Origin: Syncephalastrum monosporum B8922
Lineage: Eukaryota > Mucoromycota > Mucoromycetes > Mucorales > Syncephalastraceae
Length of the DNA: 64,000 nucleotides
Reading direction: 5' to 3'
NCBI GenBank assembly: GCA_000697355.1
Contig: JNEN01001227.1
Location: 186,001 to 250,000, forward strand
Of this stretch, positions 46,373 to 57,879 are shown in pieces. Position numbers and translations under genes: made by a program. Under the pieces are notes generated by a model. The model searched no databases and was not told the origin of the DNA. It saw only the letters and a list, made by a program, of their open reading frames with translations. How positions within the stretch are numbered: the first letter of the stretch is position 1; each line of letters begins with the position of its first letter.

Positions 46373-49300
46373 CGTTCAAGGTAATTCAACAAGATTAGAC
46401 GGTCACCGCGGTCCGTACGTTAAAGGAGCTTCGCGCGAAAATCATATGCTCCTACGTGTCCTGGATAAAGGCACTTTTCGTACTTCATCTACCACGATTA
46501 CTATGCCATTTCCCACCAATTACTAGGTGTTACCAAGTGATATTCACAGTCATGCGACATCGTTACCGTTACTTTTTAATATATCTGGTGCTTATGCCGG
46601 CGAATTTTGCTTCCCACATAATAATAGATTTTATTTCTGCACTGTTATATCTTTTCGGTGGAGACTGGAGCACCAGGTCCATAATTCGCGAACTTTGAGT
46701 GAAAGAAAATGAATATTTAACATAAAGCAAGATTTCTGTGCTTCCAAGGTTAGTACATACTTACGGATATGGTGAAGCGGTCTGGAAAGAATGAAAACAA
46801 ATTGTCTTCCCATACGTCTTTCGTGTAACATGCTTTTAATACTAATTTTCGGGCTACAGGTGTAGGTTTTAGCTTTCTCGTGAATAAAACCTCACAAGAA
46901 AAAGAAAACAGAAAAAAAAATAAAGAGATGCCTCGGAAGGTTAGGCTATTCTCATTTGTCATATTCTTTTATGAAGCAGACAACTGAGCCTACTGGATGA
47001 CTTCTGATATATTATCACCCATGAAGGGCGCTTACCATTTTCCATGGGTACAGAGATATAGTTGATGAATGGACAACATTAGTGCTGTAAATATGCTTGT
47101 AATTTTTATGTAATTAACTATTTTCTCAATGGTCCGTTGTATATCTCCAGCTTCCTACACAATAAGTAAGTTGAGAGATACCGCCTTTGGCCTCCGTGCC
47201 CGTATATGATATAATAACCTGCTACTCACGAAAACATTAATCAAACTTACATGGGAGTTATTTCAGGAAAATGCAAAGCTTGGCAATATTCTTACATTTA
47301 CTAATATGCATAAAAGTTAAGAAGCATACAAGGCGAATAGAAACAGCACGTAGCACAAATTACGATTATATTATGAGTGGAGAAGTAGCGCAAGCGCTCT
47401 TCTTGTTTCTTTGCTTCGTTTACAGCGATGACAGTAGACACCTAGAATGGACTGTCTCTCCCACTATAGCAGAACTATTCCTTCATACTGCTCATTAAAA
47501 ACTTATGCTTATGCTTGATTTTGGGGATGTTAAACACCGATAGCTACTTTAATGTCGGCAGCCTCCGTAGGCACCTTGAGTTAACGTTATTTGCGCCGAA
47601 GCTATCATTTTATTAAATTCCGAAAACATTTGACACCCAAAAAGTGAGCTACCTCTCACTTCCTTATGCTATCACCCTGCGGACCGATGTCGAAGACCCG
47701 AAAGTCTTCAGTAGACGATGCCATGAATCTATGAACGAAACGCCAGATCATAGGTCATAACTTTGTCGCATCTCCAAAAGTGGCGATGCGGCTTTCATAT
47801 AGGAAGAAAATAGACTAATCATTCGAGCTCTTTAACTATGGCCTCGAGGCTAAGTTCAGGGCAAGCGCATATATGTGACAGTGCTTCTCATCTGTTTAAA
47901 ATGTTCACTGCGGTCAATATGGTCGTACCTACCCAACGCAGAAGAGGGAGCGCTCATACAAATACTGTAGACGAACTGATGTCTGTGCGACGTGATACAC
48001 GCCTTCTCTTTTGCGTTCAGTGACGAGGCCCGGTGCCTCTCACGTATGCAAGTCATTGCTTACTTGCCATGTGTTTGTCTCACAAGAAAGAGCGCTGCCT
48101 TGGTGTGCCTCACGAGCAATTTTTTAAAGTGTCACCCTGCTTTCAGCCAAAAATCTCCAAGGAGAATATCAGTGGACGAGAAACGCTACATCACTCAGGA
48201 TTGAAGAGTTAAACGGCATCATCTCCACCTATACATTCAATATGTATTCAAAAGATTAAAATATTTGAACCAGCTCCGCTGCTACAATTGTACAAAAGTA
48301 TTCATACATGTAAGTACGATGGACACAAACCTTAAAATCGTAAACAACACCGGCGAGATGAATCTCAGAGCTTCACACATATAAAGAAAAATATTAATGC
48401 GCTGGTATCCGAGATTCATACCTGGAGTCAATGGGTATATTATACACGAGAAAAAAAATTGCAATGATTAGGAATTATCATCGTGAACATGTTGCTTATG
48501 TATAACGTATGCTAATGTGACAAAACAGTTGAAAATGAAGGAAAAATTACTTCACTGAAGATTTCATATATACAGAGTAGTAAACTTTTTGGGCAAAAGT
48601 AAGATACTTTCTACCAGAGCCGAAGTCCGGCAGCGTACGGTGGCAAACTCTGCATTGAGCATCGACAGAATCATCTATTTTCGATATACGTACAGAGTGT
48701 CAGTACTTACTATCATCATCATCATCATCATCATCATAATATTAATATAATACTTAGCTTGCTGCTTCTTTCCCACCTCTTCCCCCATCTTCTCCTCCGT
48801 TTGCGTCTCCTCCTCCTCTCCGCTTGCTCCCCTCCCACCAGAGGTTCTTTTCCTGCTTTTTCCTCTGTTCGTAAGTGAAGCAGATTCGTGTCTATACATT
48901 GAATATGAGACATCAGGACACGTTTCAGTTCCAGTCCTTCCTCGCCTAAGCGGTCGGTGACTGGGATCACCGTCACAAACACCCTCGTAGGCAAGTGCCA
49001 TTGCGCCGAATGCCTTCCCCACTCCCACCGATAAGAAGCTGGTGAATGTGATTTTGAAGTTGGCTCAAGACTGCATTCAGATACAGGTGGGACAGTGACC
49101 AACAGCCATTAGTGCAATCGACGACCCCCGGCTACGGCCGATTAGGTATGTAGAATAAAAAGAAGGGTAGTCCACGAGAACTGATTTCAGAACGAAGTCT
49201 CGTAGGCTAGTTGAAAAGAATGTGAATATATTTCCAATAGCCATGTCCCTAATTCACTGGACTGACCCTGCAAAAACACAAATAGCATTGACAAAATAAA

Positions 49301-49940
49301 ATTCCTTATTTTCAAGACGAGCATATTCATGGCGTCGACTTCGGCAAGCGGGCAACTCTGACAACAAGAAGCTAGTATCTGTAGCGCTTGCATCCTTTGG
49401 AGGATCAATGTCTATTTGCGTTATATGAAGGTGAGGCTAGCTATGTATATGTAAAGTGAAAAATAAGAAACAGCGCACCAATAGAACGACCACTCTTCCT
49501 TTTTGGCTGCTTTCGCACTTCCCAAAAGAACGTGGTACTGCTTAACTAGGAAGCTGGCTCTTTTCTTATCCATGGGAAAAGACCATAGCCTTGAACGACA
49601 CGTACGGATGAGCTAAATAAGGGCTCGTACTTCAGAGATGGGCCACGTGGACAGTCCCGTCACCAGGGCAGGTTATCGACGTCACCCTGCAACAGATATG
49701 CATCATGATGATCGCCTTTTATGTATGTATATGTAATGGTATAACGAAACGGAAGGGGAAGCTATATAATAGTAGATGACTTGTACAAGGTGTGCTTTAG
49801 AGGTATAAAGGCAAATAATATGTAGCAATAGATATGCTCTAGCCAACACAAAGTTGGTGTGGCGGAGGGATTGGGTAACAAAGGTGCGGATATAGATAGA
49901 AGAGAGAGTGTGTGTACAACAGGAGAGCAACAAGAAGACG
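46373..49940. other. 3.5-kb gene-poor tract
   Basis: No supported gene. It includes an (ATC)n microsatellite at 48712-48738 and A/T-rich simple sequence. A short coding-like stretch on the plus strand near 49018-49090 (PTPTDKKLVNVILKLAQDCI) precedes a GT and could be a gene or element fragment. Confidence 0.5.
48712..48738. repeat. ATC trinucleotide microsatellite
   Basis: Nine tandem ATC units in non-coding sequence. Confidence 0.95.
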
Positions 49941-51005
49941 TTAATCCTCTAGGAGGACAACGCCGTCGACGAGCTCGTTTTCCATGTTGCATTCAGCGTC
50001 AAACTTTTCATGATCAATGCTGTCTGGAGGTGTATACTGCTGGAAATCGCCCCCCTCAACCCATGGATCGTCGTCTTCCTCCTCGTACTTTTCAACAATG
50101 TTGGACTGCCAAGAAAGCGTGCATGAGCGCCGATGAGTCGGAGACCCGCCTGCGACCATGTCACCAGCCGCTGCCAACACCTTTCCAGTAGCTACACGGA
50201 GCACATGGGTATAGATATAATCCACGAATGGGATGGCCTGGAGAAGACCTAGTAATGGCGATAAAGGGAGGTTCGGAAATGATGAGTTTCGGGTTCCGTG
50301 GTTTTAGGTGAGGATCGGAGATGACCAGATGTGACACTAACCTTCCAGGGTCCAGCTATCCTCTTGCTTATAGACTTTCGCGAGTCCACTCTGTTCGTGT
50401 TCTAGAAAGTGAAGGGTGGTGATGGCGGGTATTTGCAAGAAAGAGTTATATCTTGTGAAGCGGAGGATCCGGCTAAAAAATATGGGCTTGATGTTGTGTA
50501 TATGATGGATCACGGCTGTACGACTACATATACGAGATGGTGGGAGGACAAGAGGTAAGGTTTGAGTAAGAAACGGAGGATGATCATAACAAGACTGGGC
50601 GTAGAATGATACTAACCCATCAAACACGACGTTGGTTATGGTTGGTTCTTCCAAATTCAAGGTTTGCCAGATATCGTACACGCTGAGAAAAGTAAACTGA
50701 GTTACACGGCGGTTCTCCAAAGAAGCCTTGTTGTTTTTTTACCTTTGGATCGCATCTAGACCTTGAATAGAGAAGATGGGCGAGGTGAGGACGGCGTCCT
50801 GCAGAAAATAAAATTCAAGAATCCGCCTCCGCTTGATCAGATCATACGAGAAGAGATCCTTGACGATGCCTTAATAAAATACAGAGATAGAAGAATAATC
50901 AGCAATCTTATCGTGTTACCAAGGGACGACGGGGCTCGGTTTCTTACTTTGAATAAGAGCAGAAGACGATTCGTCTTCTTGAGAATTGGTCGACATCTCA
51001 GACAT
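49941..51005 (-). CDS. NTF2/SnoaL-like fungal protein of unknown function
   Basis: Several short exons join on the minus strand. Exon 1 (from 51005) encodes MSEMSTNSQEDESSSALIQ. Then come IVKDLFSYDLIKRRRILEFY, FLQDAVLTSPIFSIQGLDAI, VYDIWQTLNLEEPTITNVVF and a longer part with FLQIPAITTLHFLEHEQSG and KVYKQEDSWTLEG. The last exon adds VDYIYTHVLRVATGKVLAAA and an acidic tail ending at 49941. The pattern (an early FYF-D-A-V element, a 'tests binding of hydrophobic strands' core, then an amphipathic helix after WTLEGL) resembles uncharacterised fungal NTF2/SnoaL-fold proteins. The substrate is unknown. A longer start at 51104 with a Ser/Phe-rich leader is possible but is encoded by GAAAGA-type simple sequence and seems unlikely. 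Confidence 0.7.
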
Positions 51006-52289
51006 GGCAATGAGGTAAAAGGAATAAAAGGGCTGAAACAAATGAAAAAATGAGTAGCAAAGAAGAAACGATAAAAATGAGAAAGAGAAAGAGAAAGAGA
51101 ACAAGAGGGCTGGACCTCTGACAAGATATCTCGATGCTGGTGCACAAGTGTCAGTTGGGTGTCCCTGACAGGCTCAGTTAATAGGGTGTCGCGAAGCATC
51201 AAGCGTTGCACGATGCAGCACCCCAAACACCAGTCTGTCTCCGGTACTGTGCGTGTTTCACGGCAACGGCCCCTTCCGAAGTGGAAAGCGTAAGCATACA
51301 TACATGTATAGACACATTATTATTCTACCTAGATGAGCAGGGTATCCGTTTGCTCCGCCAAGCATAACAATGTCAGCCCTCAGTCTCGATCAATGGTGCA
51401 ACCATACCCTTTCCATTGCTCGGTCCTCTCTATTTAGTTAGATCATGCGTTTAGAGATGATTTAATGGATGCTCTTATGTGTTTATATTTTCTCCGGTTT
51501 GTTTATTGCTTTTGCCTCGTCGTGTCAACAATAATAATGCTCGCACTTTTCCATTTGAAAGCGCTGTCTGCAATGGATCAGACGGCTTGGCAAGATCCTC
51601 ATGAATTTGTCCGCATTACATATATTCAAGTGAAATGCAGCTCCGCGTGTGCATTGCCTGCAATTATTTGGTCCAATCGAAAGCGATGAGAGGCACTGAT
51701 CGAAATAAATCAAAGAAAGAAGCCAGAGCAAGAGATCTTCTGCGGCAGAGAAAATGGAAGACAGGAGGTTACCTGTCCATGGACCTGCATCGGGTGCGGG
51801 TCTTTCCGAAGAAAATGGAAGGCCTTGCATTCTTCGCTCAGTAATATTGGTGCATCATCAAAGTACATGTAAACAAATGAGAAAGAGTCAGTGGTTCGAA
51901 ACCCAAAAATTAAAAACATCGAGTGAAAACATGGCACCCGTCATTTTTTTTGTGAAGCTCAGAAAAAGAAAGCAGCCAGTCAACCATGGGTGATGGCAGG
52001 GCAATGTAGGCATTTTGGAGAAGAAAAAGTAGCGCGCGAGAATTCAACTCAGCCGATGAGTTACTCCTGCTTGTGCTCCCGTGCGCAAGCGCGTTCACGC
52101 ATTTTCCATGCATGCGATATGTCACTTAGTCTACCGTAAGTCTAAAATGCAGCCATTTCTTTATTCGTATCTCTCTATCTCTCTCTTTCTTTTCTTTCGC
52201 TCAGTTTACCTTGGGTCACCGTCGCTCCTTTATCCCAACTCTCGCCTTACCCATTATATTATCATTTTGCCTTTGTCCGATTTTGGATA
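51006..52289. other. Spacer with divergent promoters
   Basis: Lies between the SnoaL-like gene (minus) and the methyltransferase gene (plus). It contains a GAAAGA simple repeat at 51077-51098 and CT-rich stretches at 52160-52200 just before the methyltransferase. No supported gene. Confidence 0.5.
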
Positions 52290-54357
52290 ATGGGCGCTCT
52301 GCTCTCCTCAAATAAGCCGCCATGTTGCGACGAACAGCATGAAGGATCGAGTCATGTACACCGGGTACCTAAACACTTGAAACCCACTAAGCCTAGTAAA
52401 AAGCAACAAAGACGCTTTCAACAAAAGGAAGACGAGAGCATCCGGCGCCAACAAAAATCGAGTCCGCGGCAGCGCGCATCACAAACACCCAAGCTAGCGG
52501 ATAGCCTGACAAAAAACAACGCGCAACGTGGCAGCCGCATCAACCGCATTTTTGGCCGAGCCACACACCATACCAACGGCACCACAAAACTCCACAATAC
52601 GCTTTTAGGCGATGAGATGGACGATGGTGAGCACGGCTTCAGTACTGTAGAGTCCCTGGCTGAGTTTGCTCGGGGAGGGGCTTATCGCTGGCTGCAGGGT
52701 CGTCGTTTTCACAATGTCAAGGTACAGTGGTATATTTAACCATATTTCTGTGCTCACACGCGTCCTATTACCTTGAACAAAAGGGTCTACGCTACGTGTT
52801 ACCAAACGACCAACGGGAATTGGATAGATTGCGTGTTCAATCGTATATCATTCGCTGGGCTTTTGGAGGGTACGCCAGTCAACCAATTTCTAGGAGGGAG
52901 GAGCAAATACACTCTTAACGAGGGGCTGAGGAGGAGAGAGGGGCGAGGATTAACATTTTAACTATGCTAATTCAAGATTACAGACATACTCTAGCACCCG
53001 TCCATGAGAAACTTGAAAATGCAGGAAGAACAAAGGTGTTGAGCATAGGGTACGATGTCATACGACAGTTAATAATCAGAGTCCGACTATGAAAATCATG
53101 AATGCTAACCACGCCATTTCTTTACAACAGGTGTGGCCCTGGCTTATGGGTAAAGTGGTGTGACACAAGCCTATGCATCTCAAAATTAACGCTGCCCTGG
53201 ATCGCCTATTTTTGAGTATAGTTGGGACATCCTGTGATCGACATGGCACTGGATCATCGGCACGTCGATTTCTGCGTCGTTGATATCAATGACTTGCTCC
53301 CACTTGAGCAGATTCCTTATTTCACACAGGAAGCGTCGCAGAGTTTTACTGCTTCCAGTACACAGCCATCAACAGCCATGTCTTCGACTGCATGTGAAGC
53401 GGAAGCCCAGCCCGTTACACAGCAGCAGCAACGGCGTCACCACCAGCATTTGCCTAATACGCCGTCGACGACTCAAAGCAGCACCAATGGACAACCAAGC
53501 TTTACGCCCATCCACCCTGCCCTCTCCTCTTATTTACAGCCACACAGTCTGTTGCAAGATCCCTCCATTTTTATCAATGTTCACAAGGACCCCGCCTATA
53601 CTATACATAACCATGACAACAAACCGCCGTCATCTCCTCCTCTTGCACCGGTCGCATCTGATGGAACCGTTCCACAACAGCGCACGCTTTTTGGCAATCT
53701 CACCTTACATATTCATAATATTTTGAAGGGCGGGCTCCCCTTCCCCAACAATTCGTTTGACATTGTGTACCAAAGCCAGGCCAATTTCTCTTATACCCCG
53801 TCTGACTGGAAATATATCTTGAGTGAACTTTTGCGCGTCACCAAGCCTGGTGGATATATTCAGTTGATCGAGAATGACCTTTATTTTAATTTGCTTGGTC
53901 CTGTGACCGCTCCATGGCAAGATCGATGTAAGTCTGGCAAGATCCTGCTACTGCTGGCTGTATTAATGTTGACCATTCTTTTTATTTATTTGCAACAGTT
54001 ATGAGCGCGTTTTCAGAGAAACTGGGAGTCGAACCTCGTATTGCCCGTCAGTTACCAGAGCTCCTCACAGAGTCAGGATGGGTCGACGTGCAGTCACGAC
54101 TTGTATCAATCCCTTTGGGCAGTTGGGGGCTCGACATTGGTAACTTGTGGCAGCAGAACCTGGAAGCTTTCGTCCAGGCTGTACGACCTGGCGTGATGGA
54201 GGCGTTGGGCATATCCTTCAAGGAATACAGAGAAATGTGGAGCGCCATATCCGATGAATTGGAAGAAGCTGACTGTAAGGCATTTAGTAACGTCCACGCC
54301 GCCTGGGCCCGCAAGCCAGATCTGCACCATACTTATGACTCCCCTCCCACTCGTTGA
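52290..54357 (+). CDS. SAM-dependent class I methyltransferase with low-complexity insert
   Basis: Six exons (52290-52721, 52784-52869, 52984-53049, 53131-53149, 53222-53927, 53999-54357) give 555 residues. The N-terminal 110 residues are basic and Gln/Ser-rich. The fold starts at RYVLPNDQRELDRLRVQSYI. Motif I, VLSIGCGPGLW, is formed by joining a 19-nt exon. Motif II follows at CVVDIND, then a Gln/Pro/Thr/Ser-rich insert of about 110 residues. The core resumes at LPFPNNSFDIVYQSQ and LLRVTKPGGYIQLIEND. Related proteins are common in Mucoromycota and other fungi, but their substrates are unknown. The second-position Cys and N-terminal MGALLSS with CC nearby could allow lipid attachment; that is inference. 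Confidence 0.83.
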
Positions 54358-54934
54358 AATCTTACCGCTACCATAGCACAACTTTCATCTCATGATTATA
54401 AAACGCATTTGGCATCCAGAGACGGTCGGCATGAATGAGATACGAAGGCAAAAAGGCAAAAAAGGAAGCGTAGGGATGGGCCCATGTGCGAAATAAAGCA
54501 ATGTGATTGGTCATTCGAAAACAAAGAGGCTCGAGGGACGACGCTCCGTAGACGGGAATAGCAGAATTTAATTGGTGAACGACACCATGTGGGATGGAGT
54601 GGTGGGGTGATTGGGATTGCCGACGTTATGGAAGTAGTGTTTAGGATTGGAGTGACACAAGACTTTTCTGGATCCGAAGAGCATCAGTCAAGTATGTGCC
54701 AGAGAAGAATGATGAGTTTTCTCGGTATTCTTAAGTCCGAATCGTGGTGAAAGAAGGCAAGACGATTGGCGCAAATTTGCCTAACATCCAGCATAGAAAA
54801 AAAGAGTGATCTGACTTATCTATGTTTCAAAGGTCAGACTTATGTATAAAGACTCAGTAACATGGTCTAGTTTTCCTTTTTTCTGATCTGTATTCACCTC
54901 CTCTTCTTTTCATTCCTCTGTCTCGTCTTGCAAG
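54358..54934. other. Spacer before the phosphate transporter gene
   Basis: Probable promoter of the following gene; pyrimidine-rich just before the start codon. I saw no clear phosphate-response (CACGTG-type) element. Confidence 0.45.
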
Positions 54935-56575
54935 ATGATGCAGGCATACGACTTTACCTGGATTTTTGGCGTCGGTATGGTCGTTGCCTTTGCCGACGCG
55001 TACGGTATCGGTGCCAACGACGTGGCCAACTCGTTCGCAACGTCCGTATCATCTGGCTCGTTGACTCTAGTCCAGGCCTGTATTATTGCATGCTTTACCG
55101 AGTTCCTTGGTGCTCTTTTGCTGGGCGCGAGCGTATCCGACACGATCAAAGAAGGCATCATTTCCGTTGATAACTTCGTCGAGACGCCTGAGATGCTTAT
55201 GATGGGCATGATGTGCGCTCTGATCGGTTCAGCCACTTGGGTCCTCATCGCCACTCGCTTTGGCTGGCCTGTAAGCACTACTCACGCGATCGTCGGCGCC
55301 GTTTGTGGTGTCGGTATCGCAGCCTTTGGCGGTAATTCCATCGACTGGTCCTGGGACGGTATCATATCGATCGTAGCATCCTGGTTCATCTCACCTATCG
55401 CCGCTGGCGCTGTTGCATCCATCTTCTACTTGAGCGCCAAGTATGCTGTTCTACGCCAGGTGGACAGCGTCAAGTGGGGTCTCCGTCTCGTTCCCGTCTA
55501 CGTCTTCATCACTGTCACCATTGCGATCTTTTACATTGTATTCAAATCACCCGGCGCGAAAGAAGGCCACCTTAGCCTGAGCTCAACGATCGGTATCGCC
55601 TTTGGCTGTGGTGGTGGCCTGGCCCTGTATGCATGGATCTTCTTCTGTCCCTGGCTCCGTCGTAAAGTCGTAGACCGCGAAGCCCTCCGTTTCTATCACA
55701 TCCCAGTCATCTATTGGGTCAGCAAGAAGCCGAGAGTGGATGAACTCGTTGCCCAGGAGAAAGCCGATGCCGCTGCATCTGTGAATGATGAGGGGAAGCT
55801 GGAGCAAGAGGACGAAGCAGCGAGCAACAAGAGCATACAGCAGCATGAGAAGACTTGCACCTGTAGCTGCAACGATAAGGCCGCTGTGTTCGACGAAGAG
55901 AAGGCCGAGCCTGTCGACACCCGGCCACTGCATATCCGAGCAAAGGACAAGGTACTCGGCGTTCTGCTGCACGGCATCCGTCAAGATGTCCGTAATATTG
56001 GTAACAGCAAGCTTGCCAGTATGCATGCCGCCGCCGAGCTCTACGAGGATGATGCCGAGTATCTCTTCTCGTTCCTTCAAGTTCTGACCGCCATTGTTGC
56101 CTCGTTTGCCCACGGTTCCAACGATGTCTCGAACGCAATGGGCCCGCTGTCGTCAATTTACAACATCTGGTCCACCGGTATAGTCTCAGAGAAGGCGCCA
56201 GTGCCTATCTGGGTGCTGGTCTACGGCGGTGCAGCGATCGATATTGGTCTGGCAACTATGGGTTACCGTTTGATGCGCTCCATGGGCAACAATATCACTT
56301 ACATCACACCCACCCGTGGTTTTGCTGCCGAGCTGGGCGCGGCACTGACTGTCCTGACATGTTCGCAGATTGGCGTTCCTGTTTCCACCACCCACTGTAT
56401 CACAGGTGCTACTGCAGCCGTCGGTCTCTGCAACGGCAACCTGCGCGCGGTCAATTGGAAGATGCTAGGACAGACAATGTTCGGCTGGGTGATGACGCTC
56501 CCCTGCGCCGGCCTCGTGGCAGGACTGCTGTTTGCGTTTGCCGCTTACGGTCCTTCCTTTGTCTACCTGCGCTAA
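54935..56575 (+). CDS. Sodium- or proton-coupled phosphate transporter, PHO89/PiT family
   Basis: Plasma-membrane inorganic phosphate symporter of the SLC20 family, in a single exon of 546 residues, unusual among its intron-rich neighbours. The two inverted PiT signatures are clear: DAYGIGANDVANSFATSVSS near residue 20 and FAHGSNDVSNAMGPL near residue 390. Each half also carries GWPVSTTHAIVGA or GVPVSTTHCITGAT. About ten membrane segments are visible, with a central acidic cytosolic loop (about residues 260-350, containing ENCTCSCND-like Cys-rich text read as KTCTCSCND). Codon use is strongly biased, suggesting high expression. Either of two adjacent Met codons could start translation. Confidence 0.95.
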   Translation: MMQAYDFTWIFGVGMVVAFADAYGIGANDVANSFATSVSSGSLTLVQACIIACFTEFLGALLLGASVSDTIKEGIISVDNFVETPEMLMMGMMCALIGSATWVLIATRFGWPVSTTHAIVGAVCGVGIAAFGGNSIDWSWDGIISIVASWFISPIAAGAVASIFYLSAKYAVLRQVDSVKWGLRLVPVYVFITVTIAIFYIVFKSPGAKEGHLSLSSTIGIAFGCGGGLALYAWIFFCPWLRRKVVDREALRFYHIPVIYWVSKKPRVDELVAQEKADAAASVNDEGKLEQEDEAASNKSIQQHEKTCTCSCNDKAAVFDEEKAEPVDTRPLHIRAKDKVLGVLLHGIRQDVRNIGNSKLASMHAAAELYEDDAEYLFSFLQVLTAIVASFAHGSNDVSNAMGPLSSIYNIWSTGIVSEKAPVPIWVLVYGGAAIDIGLATMGYRLMRSMGNNITYITPTRGFAAELGAALTVLTCSQIGVPVSTTHCITGATAAVGLCNGNLRAVNWKMLGQTMFGWVMTLPCAGLVAGLLFAFAAYGPSFVYLR

Positions 56576-56697
56576 ATATATAAATATATCAGACCTCTTC
56601 TGTTCTACTTTCCATCCCTTGTTGTATATAGTTATCTAAGTTCTCATCCACCATCATACAATATACATATACTCAATATCAAACCTTCACTATTTGT

Positions 56698-57879
56698 TCA
56701 TGATTTAACTTGTAAAGAGTCAATTACTTTCTCTAACAAGGGATTGCCGCCTAGTAGTTCTATTTCTTTCCTTGCCTCCTCCTCTTTTCGATGCAGAAAT
56801 TGCCTAACGTACTCAAATGTCCCGGTTCGGCTGATGATATCGAGCGCATACTTTTTAACCTCGACTGCGGTAGGTTTCTGGCTGACGATGTTCAAAAGCT
56901 GACGATTGCTAGGATCGGCACAGATAGCGTGTATAATGGGGAATGAAAACTTGCCCTCTGTCAGATCCTCGCAAAAGCCTTTGTTGTTCGAATACTGAGT
57001 GCAGAAAGTCAGACTCTGTATATGCAAGCACATCCTGACTCTTAACTTACATCTTCCGACTGCAGATTCATATAGTCATCTCTTATTTGAAAATGTACAC
57101 CAATGATATTCACTAGATGTGTGTAGTCTCTGCAGAAATGTCAGTATCGAATAATGGAGATGAGAACAGATAGTACATACACGTCACTGGCACTTGCTGC
57201 CTGCATGAGACGAACGGCGAGTCGGAAGAGCCCGCTTGTTTCTACAGGACGCGTCAGCATCTCACGGTGGGCTAATGTATGACATACTGTTGTCAACCAT
57301 GGCGAGGTATTCGTCTTCGGTGGGGCAGGAGAGGGTATCGCGCCAAAAGAGCTCGATACCTTGTCCACGGTGCAGGTTCAGGAGCTCTTCTGTATAAATG
57401 GTAACCATGTACGGCTGATTTAGCTTGAGGATCTCTTCCAAAGCGAGGAAGTAGACGTAGTTTGCGCTGTTGATGGTCTGAGGGACACCAAAGATATGGT
57501 GAGCTACAGGTACACCACGTCGTAAGTCGGAGTCGTCTTGCACGTCATCTATCCTGCATAAAGAGGAAAAAGGAGCCCCTGTTGAGCACAGAAGACTGGA
57601 GTGAGGCGTACATGCTTACATTAAGCTTGCAGTGTGGAGTAGCTTAATGACGTTGGTGATGACTTTAAGGGCTTCAGAGGGTACGTTGAGCCAGACGTTA
57701 AAAGCGTCAATAAGCTTAGATCGTATGTCCTTTCCCGGATGATCAGAAAGGTATCGATAAGGCTCCAGGAGGATCTGTATCGAGATCAATGAGCAAACTT
57801 TCTCTAGAACGCTGGAAAAATTACACACATCGTCGAGGGACTGTGCAGATGCTGTGGATGGGATGGGGCTTCGAGGCAT
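56698..57879 (-). CDS. Geranylgeranyl diphosphate synthase
   Basis: Trans-prenyl synthase making C20 geranylgeranyl diphosphate for protein prenylation, quinones or carotenoids. Exon 1 (from 57879) reads [20 protein letters not shown] and [20 protein letters not shown], holding the first Asp-rich motif DDVQD across an intron. [33 protein letters not shown] and [14 protein letters not shown] follow. The second Asp-rich motif [13 protein letters not shown] is split over exons near 57070. The C terminus, [20 protein letters not shown], is strongly conserved in fungal GGPP synthases. It gives about 310 residues and no targeting peptide. Mucoralean homologs include carotenoid-pathway enzymes, but no carotenoid gene is present here. 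Confidence 0.94.

Noticed and set aside
48712..48738. Trinucleotide array considered as a CRISPR-like repeat
   Set aside because: A plain microsatellite without spacers, in a eukaryotic genome.
48734..49102. Minus-strand frame of 122 codons with an Arg-rich end
   Set aside because: The Arg run comes from CT-rich simple sequence beside a microsatellite, with no recognisable domain.
51889..51900. A tRNA B-box-like GGTTCGAAACC
   Set aside because: No A box, cloverleaf stems or anticodon arm can be placed 40-70 bases upstream.
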